DNA of 64,000 nt, taken from the NCBI RefSeq assembly GCF_900113015.1, contig NZ_FONV01000009.1:310001-374000 (forward strand). Reading direction: 5' to 3'. Shown in pieces: positions 9,592 through 16,638 of the stretch. Within the stretch, counting starts at the first letter, position 1. Every line of letters begins with the position of its first letter. The DNA is from Actinoplanes philippinensis. GTDB lineage: Bacteria > Actinomycetota > Actinomycetes > Mycobacteriales > Micromonosporaceae. Under the pieces are notes generated by a model. That model saw only the letters and a list, made by a program, of their open reading frames with translations. It did no database searches and was not told the DNA's origin. The position numbers and the translations under genes are program-made.

Positions 9592-10278
9592 ATGGGTACG
9601 TCAGTCGTCATCGGTGGCACCGCCGGCCTCGGCCGGTTCATCGCCGCACGCCACGCCGGCCGCGGCGACACCGTGATCATCGCCGGCCGTGACGCGGAGA
9701 AGGCCCGGACGGCAGCGCGGGAGCTGGGCGCGAACGTCACCGGCATCGCCGTCGACCTCGCCCGGCCGCAGACCATCGCCGACTCGCTGAAGACCGTCGA
9801 GAGCGTCGACCGCCTGGTGATCACCGCCGCCTTCCAGAAGCCCAGCACCCTCAAGGACTTCGACGTCGAGGAGGCCGTGGTCGCGGTGACCACGAAACTC
9901 GTCGGGTACACCGAGACGATCCGTGTCCTGCGGGACCGCTTCACCCCGTACGCCTCGGTGGTGATCTTCGGCGGCCTGGCCAAGGAACGGCCCTACCCCG
10001 GCTCCACCATGATCACCACGTTCAACAGCGCGATCACCGGCCTGATCAAGACCCTGGCCGTGGAGCTCGCCCCGCACCGCGTCAACGCCCTGCACCCGGC
10101 CCTGGTCGCCGACAGCCCCCGCTGGGCGGGCACCGACCTCGGCCACATGGCGGCCCGCACCCCGATCGGCCGCCTCATCACCATGGACGAGGTCGCCGAC
10201 GCCACCGACTTCCTCCTCGACAACGGCGCCATGAACGCCCACGACCTCTACGTCGACGGCGGTGTGCTCGCCCAGTAG
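9592..10278 (+). CDS. Atypical short-chain dehydrogenase/reductase (SDR) family protein
   Basis: A 228-residue Rossmann protein of the SDR superfamily. The N-terminal nucleotide motif is GGTAGLGR (residues ~8-15), with IAGRD after beta-2, a VDLARP acidic turn, and a C-terminal YVDGG typical of SDRs. In the region where classical SDRs have YxxxK, the aligned residues read ITTFN before SAITGLIKTLAVEL. The catalytic Tyr and Lys appear replaced by Ile and Asn. It may be an SDR-like regulator or use a different catalytic residue. It is divergent from a TetR regulator and shares its operator region; AGGAGCCGCAC precedes the ATG. Confidence 0.85.
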   Translation: MGTSVVIGGTAGLGRFIAARHAGRGDTVIIAGRDAEKARTAARELGANVTGIAVDLARPQTIADSLKTVESVDRLVITAAFQKPSTLKDFDVEEAVVAVTTKLVGYTETIRVLRDRFTPYASVVIFGGLAKERPYPGSTMITTFNSAITGLIKTLAVELAPHRVNALHPALVADSPRWAGTDLGHMAARTPIGRLITMDEVADATDFLLDNGAMNAHDLYVDGGVLAQ

Positions 10279-10293
10279 CACCAGGTCCTCCGG

Positions 10294-10380
10294 TCAGCCG
10301 CAGCAGCCGCCCGCCGAGCCCGCCACGGGGACCGGGTGGGCGGTGCGGCGCCGGTACGCAGCCCGCCTCTGCCGTTCCAC
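10294..10380 (-). CDS. Putative micro-ORF with Cys-Cys-Gly C-terminus
   Basis: A 28-codon frame, GTG to TGA, reading MERQRRAAYRRR then TAHPVPVAGSAGGCCG. An in-frame TGA lies two codons upstream, so GTG at 10380 is the only possible start, and its ribosome site is weak. The basic N-terminal half and Gly/Cys-rich tail look designed rather than random, and I have the impression of similar GGCCG tails in other actinomycetes, but I cannot search. It could be a peptide gene, a remnant, or chance. Confidence 0.35.
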   Translation of the reverse strand: MERQRRAAYRRRTAHPVPVAGSAGGCCG

Positions 10381-10533
10381 TGCTCAGGCATGGCCGTCGG
10401 CATCGGTGGCTCGCTGAACGAGGGCGGGGAGCACGGCGAGCCGTAGTGGCTGCTCAGCCGCGGATAGGTGCCCGCGTCGGTGATGAGGCGACGGCACGGC
10501 CGTACCCGGGCACCGGATGCGGACAATGGGCTG

Positions 10534-11055
10534 ATGCCAAAGCCGATGATTCGGATCCGGCAGGTCTCCGATCTGGATCGATGTGTGCACACCCTTCGCG
10601 CGGTGCACGACGCCGACGCCTACCCGTTGAACTGGCCGTCTGATCCGCGCTGCTGGCTCAACCCGTCCCGGTTGATTCAGGCGTGGATCGCCGAGGGACC
10701 GGAGGGGAGCGTCGACGGCCACGTCGCGGTTCACCGCCTTGCCGAGGGTGCGCCGGCCCGTCAGATCGAGTTGTCCCGCCTTTTCGTCGCTCCTGCCGCT
10801 CGCCGCCGGTCCCTTGCCCGCTCGCTCGTCGACCACGCCCGAGCCTGGGCCGCCGACCACCAGCACGACCTGACGCTGAACGTCACCGACGAAAGCCGCT
10901 CGGCTGCCGTCGCCTTCTACGAGGCCACCGGTTGGCGGCACTCCCACACCACGGACGCCGGCTGGACCACACCCGATGGCAGACCCGTGAGGCTCCGCCA
11001 CTACCTCCTCACCACACCCCCGACCGACACCGGGCGACCGTCAGCTGTCCCGTAG
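10534..11055 (+). CDS. GNAT-family N-acetyltransferase
   Basis: A ~173-residue GNAT acetyltransferase using acetyl-CoA; substrate unknown. The frame is open from 10468, but homologous sequence begins at MPKPMIRIRQVSDLD (ATG at 10534). Motif A is LSRLFVAPAARRRSLARSLV, where the usual R/QxxGxG/A loop reads RRRSLA, an unusual loss of glycine. Motif B contains AVAFYEATGWRHSHT. There is no clear ribosome binding site, and GGACAAT just upstream could serve as a -10 for a leaderless transcript; this is speculative. Confidence 0.82.
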   Translation: MPKPMIRIRQVSDLDRCVHTLRAVHDADAYPLNWPSDPRCWLNPSRLIQAWIAEGPEGSVDGHVAVHRLAEGAPARQIELSRLFVAPAARRRSLARSLVDHARAWAADHQHDLTLNVTDESRSAAVAFYEATGWRHSHTTDAGWTTPDGRPVRLRHYLLTTPPTDTGRPSAVP

Positions 11056-11065
11056 AGCCCGTCCG

Positions 11066-11721
11066 GTGAGTCGATCATGGACGGCCCCATGGGTCGGCGT
11101 GGCGCTGACCGTGCTTGCCGGCTGCGCAACCGTGGAGCAGCCCGGCCCGGCGGCCGTGTCGCCGACGCCATCCGTTCCGTCGGTCCACTAAACCGGCCTG
11201 AGCGGAGAGTGCCCCGTCCTCAGGTCGGCGGAGTTCCGAAGGTTCACCGGCTCCCGGGCCGGCAATCGCACGCCGATCCCGAAGGCGACGAGAGGCTTGG
11301 AACGGATCGACTGCGACTGACATCCGGCATCGGACACTGCGCCCTGGGTGGTCGTCGCCGTCACGATCTTCCTGGATCCCGCCACCGCCCAGCAGACGGC
11401 CGAGCGCGCCTTCATCGGGGCCCGCGACTACGACACCGGTAGGGCGAAGAAGGACTCCTCACACGCGATTCAGGCGACGGAATCCACGACGCCCAGCGGT
11501 CCGGCCTACGTCGTCGCCGACGCCGGGGACGACGGGACGCCGACTGACAGAGATCAGCTTTGGCAGGGGACCCGGATCGAGAACACGCTGGTGACCGTCC
11601 AGCTCTTCGAGAAGCGGGAGGCTGGGTCGAGAGGAGCGCTCGTGCCGGCAAACTGCTGGCCGAGCTGTCAGCCACCAGCGAGGCGATCACTGCCGAGATC
11701 GCCGGGCAACTGGTGACCTGA
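11066..11721 (+). pseudogene. Decayed lipoprotein gene (DUF3558-like)
   Basis: Reading from GTG at 11066 gives a lipoprotein signal with lipobox LAGC (GVALTVLAGCATVEQ). The same frame hits TAA at 11189, resumes with GECPVLRSAEFRRFTG, hits TGA at 11318 where CDW would be expected, and continues through VVVAVTIFLDPATA to about 11640. It then needs a frame change to finish AGKLLAELSATSEAITAEIA and stop at 11719-11721. Paired Cys segments (ECP, DCD) with a middle beta region resemble small actinobacterial DUF3558-type surface lipoproteins of ~200 residues. Three lesions indicate a dead gene; sequencing error cannot be excluded for one of them. Confidence 0.7.
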
Positions 11722-11782
11722 GCGCAGGACGCCGAGGCGGCCGACGGTCTGACGCCACCGGCCGCCGATGGCGCCTCCGGAC

Positions 11783-11803
11783 AAGCGGACTGTCAATCCG
11801 GTT
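11783..11803. promoter_or_regulatory. Operator box 1 of TetR (11819)
   Basis: The 21-bp box AAGCGGACTGTCAATCCGGTT lies 15 bp before the TetR start and matches two boxes downstream of that gene. It is probably the autorepression site. Confidence 0.7.
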
Positions 11804-11818
11804 GGCTAGGATCGGATC

Positions 11819-12388
11819 ATGTCGCCGCAGCGTGCCGATGCCGTCCGCAACCGGGAGATCCTTCTGGGGACGGCTCGGCAGGCGGTCGCGTCGGGTGATC
11901 TGTCGCTGCAGCTCAACGAGATCGCTCGGCGTACGGGTATGGGCGTCGGCACCGCCTACCGGCACTTCCCCACCCGCCGGGCGCTGCTGGAGGCGCTGGC
12001 CGCTCCGGCGTTCGCCGGCGTCGTGGCGGATGCGCGCGCCGCCGCCTCGCACGACGACGCGTGGGGCGCGGTGGCGGCCCTTCTGCGCGGGCTGCTGGTC
12101 CGGCAGCTGGCCGACGCGGCGTTCGCCGAGGTCATCGCCGCCGACCGGGCTGATGACGCGCTGCCGGAGACGACGGCGCTCCGGGTCGAGTTCGCCGCGC
12201 TCGCCAGGACCGTGACGGACCGGGCCCGTGACGCGGGCGTCCTTCGCGCCGACCTCACCGACGACGATCTGCACCACCTCGCGTGCGGCGTCGTCTTCGC
12301 CCTCGGCCTCTCCCCCGACCCGGGCGCCCGGCTGGACGCCTATCTGCGAGCCCTGCTCCAGGGAGTTCGCGCTCCCGGCCCGGCCTGA
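11819..12388 (+). CDS. TetR-family transcriptional regulator
   Basis: A 189-residue TetR-type regulator. The N-terminal domain shows RNREILLGTARQAVASGD, then LNEIARRTGMGVGTAYRHFP and TRRALLEAL (residues ~8-58). The helix-turn-helix with YRHF is of the TetR type found next to SDRs. It is transcribed in the same direction as the SDR at 12462, with 73 bp between them holding two operator-like boxes, and a third box lies upstream of this gene. The likely role is repression of itself and the SDR until an unknown effector binds. Confidence 0.9.
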   Translation: MSPQRADAVRNREILLGTARQAVASGDLSLQLNEIARRTGMGVGTAYRHFPTRRALLEALAAPAFAGVVADARAAASHDDAWGAVAALLRGLLVRQLADAAFAEVIAADRADDALPETTALRVEFAALARTVTDRARDAGVLRADLTDDDLHHLACGVVFALGLSPDPGARLDAYLRALLQGVRAPGPA

Positions 12389-12396
12389 GGCCACCT

Positions 12397-12451
12397 AAGC
12401 GGATTGACAATCCGTTTCTGCACGGAGTCTAATCGGATTACCTATCCGCTT
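12397..12451. promoter_or_regulatory. Operator boxes 2 and 3 of the TetR, in the SDR promoter
   Basis: AAGCGGATTGACAATCCGTT (12397-12416) is nearly palindromic. AATCGGATTACCTATCCGCT (12431-12450) is a second copy, ending at the SDR ribosome site GGAGG. Both share GCGGATT/AATCCG half-sites with the box upstream of the TetR gene. TTGACA inside box 2 could also be the -35 of the SDR promoter. Confidence 0.75.
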
Positions 12452-12461
12452 GGAGGAAGTC

Positions 12462-13367
12462 ATGTCCCGTGCCGTCTCGTGGAAGCTCGGCGACCAGACC
12501 GGCCGCACGTTCGTCGTCACCGGCGCCAGCAGCGGCCTCGGCCTGGCGATCACCCGTCATCTCGCCGCCGCCGGCGGCCGGGTGGTCATGGCCGTCCGCG
12601 ACACCGCCAAGGGCCATCGGGTGCGCGACCTGTTGCGCGCCGGCGCCGTGAAGGCCGACCTCGCCGTACGCCGGCTGGACCTGTTCGATCTCGGCAGCGT
12701 GCGCCGGTTCGCCGCCGAGATCGAGGCCGACGGAACACCCGTCGACGTGCTGATCAACAACGCCGGCATCGGCACGGTGCCGCGACGGCTCAGCGCCGAG
12801 GGCGTGGAGAGCCAGCTGGCGACCAACCACCTCGGGCACTTCGCCCTGACCGGCCTGCTCCTCGGCCGGCTGGCCGCGGGAATCGACCCGGCCGTGGTGA
12901 CCGTCGGGTCGAGCCTGTACCGGCTGGGCCGTCTCGACCTCGACGATGTGGCCGCCGAGCGCCGCTACTCGCCCGGCCGCGCCTACGCCACCTCGAAGCT
13001 CGCCAACGTGCTGTTCGCGGTGGAACTCGACCGCAGGCTGCGGGCCTCCGGGTCGCCGGTGCGCAGTCTGCTGGCCCATCCCGGCATGACCAGGACCGCT
13101 CTGGATCGTGACGCGCCGGCCTCGGCCCGCACGGTCGCCGCGGTCATGGGCACGCTGTTCCGCCGGCCGATCGACGACGCGGTCGCGCCGATCCTCTACG
13201 CGGCGACCGAGCCCGCGGCGCCCACCGGCCGGCACATCGGGCCCGGCCGCCCGCTGCGCCGGGCGCGGCCGACCGCCGAGACGCTCACCGGGGCCGCCAC
13301 CGATCGCGATCTCGCCGCCCGCCTGTGGTCACGGTCCGCCGAACTCACCGGCGTCGACCCCGCATGA
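12462..13367 (+). CDS. SDR-family oxidoreductase (retinol-dehydrogenase-like)
   Basis: A 301-residue classical SDR. The cofactor motif TGASSGLG (residues ~20-27), NNAG (~95), a catalytic Ser in VTVGSSLY, and the YATSK catalytic motif are all present. The FDLGSV segment and long C-terminus match the retinol-dehydrogenase/WW-domain oxidoreductase-like branch using NADP(H). The substrate is unknown. The frame opens at TTG 12450, but ATG 12462 is preceded by GGAGGAAGTC and is preferred. It is controlled by the upstream TetR through two operator boxes. Confidence 0.9.
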   Translation: MSRAVSWKLGDQTGRTFVVTGASSGLGLAITRHLAAAGGRVVMAVRDTAKGHRVRDLLRAGAVKADLAVRRLDLFDLGSVRRFAAEIEADGTPVDVLINNAGIGTVPRRLSAEGVESQLATNHLGHFALTGLLLGRLAAGIDPAVVTVGSSLYRLGRLDLDDVAAERRYSPGRAYATSKLANVLFAVELDRRLRASGSPVRSLLAHPGMTRTALDRDAPASARTVAAVMGTLFRRPIDDAVAPILYAATEPAAPTGRHIGPGRPLRRARPTAETLTGAATDRDLAARLWSRSAELTGVDPA

Positions 13368-14201
13368 CCGGCGGTACGGCCGGATCGCCGGCCTGATCCG
13401 GCCGGACCTGCGCGATCAGCGCCACACGCACCGCGGCGGCGGCGCCGGTGAGAGGGCCGATCCGGGCGAGACCCGTCGACCGTCCCGTCCACGCCGGATC
13501 GTCGACCTCGACGCAGACGACACCGATCCCGCCACCAGCCGGGGAACGGTGGTCACGCCGATGCCGGCGGCCACGAACCCGAACCGCGCCGACCAGTCAC
13601 CCAGCTCGGCGGCCACCAGGGGCTCGGTCAGCGTCGGCCAGACGCCGAACTGCGGCTCGCCGCGCGCGCCCCGGCCGGCGATCCAGCCCTCGCCGACCAG
13701 GTCGGTGACCGGCACCCGGCCCGCGCCGGCCAGCCGGTGCCGGCGGCCCACGGCGACCAGCAGCACACCCGACGGCAGCGGCTCCACCTCGATGCCGGTC
13801 AGGTCCCAGCCGGGCAGTCCCTCCCCCGACGCCTGCAGCGCCGGGTCCAGCCGGCCCGCCCGCAGCCGACGGATCCGCACCGGTGTCGACGACTCCACGA
13901 AGTCGACGTCGATCGAGCAGTGGGCGGCGCGGACCCGGGCGATGGCCCGGGGCGCCGGCCGCAGCGCGGTCGCCGGGAACCCGCCGAGCGTCACCCGGCC
14001 CCCGAGCGGCGGACGGAGGTCGTCGACGCCGCGCGGCCCCCGCTCGAACAGCCGCACCCCGGCGGCCGCCTCCAGCGTCGCGATCTGCTTGGACAGCGCC
14101 GACCGGGTGAACCCGAGACGCTCGGAGTCGACCGTCGGCGACCCCGGGTCCAGCACCGCTCGCGGAGCCCGTAGCAGCTGCGGATGCACGTCCAGACTCA
14201 T
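13345..14201 (-). pseudogene. Broken LysR-family transcriptional regulator
   Basis: From ATG 14201 the product begins as a LysR regulator, with helix-turn-helix residues LGFTRSALSKQIATLEAAAG and VRLFERGPRG. The linker helix that should follow is missing: GPRGVDDLRPPLGGRVTLGG runs straight into the effector domain, an apparent in-frame loss of ~30 residues. Near 13527-13532, GVTTVPRLVAG leaves frame. One base later in frame, the expected LysR end continues as IGVVCVEVDDPAW and LIAQVRP, with a stop at 13345-13347 overlapping the SDR end. Two independent lesions make it a pseudogene. The ribosome site is also poor. Confidence 0.75.
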
Positions 14202-14218
14202 TGCAAGCGAGGGCGGCG

Positions 14219-14359
14219 ATGGATGCCGAGAACCCGCCGCGCCGGCTACTGCCCGGCCGCGACTTCCCGGAGATCGAGCCGATCCACCAGGACCGTCTGC
14301 AGACCTGGCGCGACTGGCAGCCGGTGTCGGTGGCGGCGTTCGGCGACCGGGTGAACTGA
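14219..14359 (+). other. 46-codon open frame, possible 3' remnant of a lost gene
   Basis: The frame ATG 14219 to TGA 14357 encodes a polar peptide containing LLPGRDFPEIEPIHQDRLQT and a C-terminus AAFGDRVN. The Trp/Pro pattern looks like the tail of a larger enzyme rather than a free protein. It sits divergent from the broken LysR gene, where the regulated target would be expected. I do not recognise the family. Confidence 0.3.
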
Positions 14360-16522
14360 TCACCGCTTGCGTCGCCGTCCGGCGGGGAGCCGGATCGTGA
14401 CGGTGGTGCCGGGGTGGCCGTCCGGTGGTGTGGTCAGGGTGATGGTGCCGTGGTGCAGCTCGGTGATCGTGCGGCACAGCGCCAGCCCCAGGCCGGTTCC
14501 GGGGATGCTGCTGTGCTGGACCTGCCGGCTGCGGAAGAAGCGCCGGAACACCTCGTCGCGTTCACCGGGGTCGATGCCGATGCGGGTGTCGGTGACGACC
14601 AGCTCGGCGACGCCACCGGAGGCGGTGAGGGCGGTGGTGACGCGTCCCCCGGAGCGGCTGTATCTGAGGGCGTTGTCGACGACGGCGTCGATCAGTTGCC
14701 GCAGCCGTGCCGCCGACCCGTCGACGACGAGGTGATCCGGCGTCGCGGTGTGCAGGGCGATCCGCTGCGCGGCGGCCGTCGTGCGGACGGCGGCGACGCT
14801 GTCGCGGACCAGCGCGGCGAGGTCGACCGGCCCGGTTGCCATCGGCAGGTAGCCGGAGTCCAGCGCGGCGAGGTCGAGCAGGTCGTCGACCACCACCTGC
14901 AGCTTGGTGGTGTTGCGGCGCAGCGCCTCGTGAAGGTCGGCGACCTGCGCCAGGGTCGTGACGCCGTCGGTGTCGGCGAGCAGGTCGGTGATGGCGGTGA
15001 TCGAGGTCAGCGGCGTCCTGAGGGAGTGGCCGACCAGGGCGAGGTATTCATCCTTGGAGCGGGCGAGCTGCCGGTCGAGGTCGTCGGCGCGGTGACGCTG
15101 GAGCAGCTCGCTGATCTGGTTGGCGATGCCGGCGACCATGGTGATGATCGTCGGGTCGGTCGGCTGCGGGTGGGCGGCGAACATGACGAGCGCGCCGATG
15201 GGGTGCTCGGATCCGTGGACCGGGACGCCGAGTGCCGCGCCCCACCGGCCGGCGGCGACGGTTTCCGGGCTGAGCGGCGCCGGGTTGCCGGTGAGATCGG
15301 GGATGCAGACAGGCCGGCCGGTGTGCCAGACGGCGCCGGCGAGGCCGTGGCCACGCTCGATCACCGGGGGAACGCTGTCGTCGACCCGATGTCCGGGTTC
15401 GGTCCAGGTCGCGACGGGGCGGAGCAGATCGTCGAGCTGGTCGGCCAGCCACAGTTCGGCGTGCGCCCATTCCAGCGCGCCGGCGACGGCACGCACGATG
15501 GCGGGCGCCGCCTCGACCGGGGCGGCGGTGGCACAGGCGTCGTGGACGGCCAGGGCGGCGTCCCGGAACCGGTCGGCGCGGCGGCGCTCGGTGACATCGT
15601 GCACCGCCGCCACCGCACCGAGCACGTCGCCTCGCGGCCCGATGATCGCCTGGGCGTGGGCGCGCACTGTCGCCCGCCGCTGGTCCGGGCCGATCAGCAG
15701 GTGATCGTCATCGCGGACCCTCTCGCCGGCCAGAGCCCGAGCCAGGGGCAGCTCGTCCGGCGCGAACGCGCTCCCGCTGGGATGCAGGACGATGAACCGG
15801 GCCACCGACTCCTCAGGTGACGATCCGGGTGCGACATCGGTCATCTGACGCAGAGCACGATTCATCAGGACGATACGCCCGGACGGGTCACAGGCGACGA
15901 CACCGGCGTCCAGGCTGTCGAGCAGCGCGTCGAGGAAGGCCCGCTGCCGGTCGGCGTCGTGCTGCTTCTCGGCCAGTTGCCCCGCACGCAGGACGGTGGC
16001 CACCTCGTCAGCGGCGACCGCGGCCATGTCCGCCAGGAAGCGCAGGTCACGAGCATCCCACCGGCGGGGGCGGGTGTCGGCGGCGCAGAAGCTGCCGAGC
16101 ACCTCGCCGCCGGGCGCCCGCAACGGGTACCCGGCGTAGGCGATCACCCCGAGTTCAGGGATGGCGAGGTTGGTGCACCAGAGCGGATCGGCGCGCGCGT
16201 CGGCGATGATCACCGGCTGCTGGGCGTCGACCACGTACTGGCAGAAGGAGTGTGTCAGCGGGGTCTGCCGGGCCGTCGCCCACCGCTCGGGAAGTCCGAG
16301 GTGGCTGGCGAACCACTGCCGGTCGGTGTCGACCAGGCTCACCAGCGCTATCGGCGCGGGCAGCATCCGGGTGGCGATCCCGGTGAGCCGGTCCAGGCCG
16401 GGAAAGACCTGATCGCAGATCAGCCCGGTCGCGCGGAGGGCGGCCACCCGCCTCGGGTCGATCACGCCGGCCGGAATCGATCCGGTTTCTGCGACCACGA
16501 TCATCATCCCTTTGGATTGCAC
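14360..16522 (-). CDS. GAF-PAS-GAF sensor histidine kinase
   Basis: A ~720-residue soluble sensor kinase. Domains in order: GAF (~25-175, with LVDTDRQWFASHLGLP), PAS (~190-310), GAF (~330-475), HisKA (~485-555) and HATPase_c (~600-715). The phospho-acceptor box is GHSLRTPLTS. N-box: DAVVDNALRYS. The G1 box reads DTRIGI instead of DxGxG, and the G2 box is GTGLGLALC. No transmembrane segment and no partner response regulator are visible. The start is uncertain: GTG 16522 opens the frame, but AAAGGG sits at a better distance from GTG 16498. A perfect 26-bp tandem duplication lies just upstream. Confidence 0.87.
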   Translation of the reverse strand: MQSKGMMIVVAETGSIPAGVIDPRRVAALRATGLICDQVFPGLDRLTGIATRMLPAPIALVSLVDTDRQWFASHLGLPERWATARQTPLTHSFCQYVVDAQQPVIIADARADPLWCTNLAIPELGVIAYAGYPLRAPGGEVLGSFCAADTRPRRWDARDLRFLADMAAVAADEVATVLRAGQLAEKQHDADRQRAFLDALLDSLDAGVVACDPSGRIVLMNRALRQMTDVAPGSSPEESVARFIVLHPSGSAFAPDELPLARALAGERVRDDDHLLIGPDQRRATVRAHAQAIIGPRGDVLGAVAAVHDVTERRRADRFRDAALAVHDACATAAPVEAAPAIVRAVAGALEWAHAELWLADQLDDLLRPVATWTEPGHRVDDSVPPVIERGHGLAGAVWHTGRPVCIPDLTGNPAPLSPETVAAGRWGAALGVPVHGSEHPIGALVMFAAHPQPTDPTIITMVAGIANQISELLQRHRADDLDRQLARSKDEYLALVGHSLRTPLTSITAITDLLADTDGVTTLAQVADLHEALRRNTTKLQVVVDDLLDLAALDSGYLPMATGPVDLAALVRDSVAAVRTTAAAQRIALHTATPDHLVVDGSAARLRQLIDAVVDNALRYSRSGGRVTTALTASGGVAELVVTDTRIGIDPGERDEVFRRFFRSRQVQHSSIPGTGLGLALCRTITELHHGTITLTTPPDGHPGTTVTIRLPAGRRRKR

Positions 16523-16544
16523 CGCAGCAAGCTTCGGGCTGTCC

Positions 16545-16596
16545 CCGCCTGCTTTCCCGCGACGGGCACGGCGCCTGCTTTCCCGCGACGGGCACG
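16545..16596. repeat. Perfect 26-bp tandem duplication
   Basis: Two directly adjacent identical 26-bp copies (16545-16570 and 16571-16596) begin GCCTGCTTTCCCGCGACGGG and end CACGGC. They lie between the SARP stop and the histidine kinase start, in the kinase leader or promoter. Could alter promoter spacing or be a replication slippage product. Confidence 0.9.
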
Positions 16597-16638
16597 GCGA
16601 AACAGGGCGCCGGATCCCGGCCGCCGCGCGGTGCGAGG

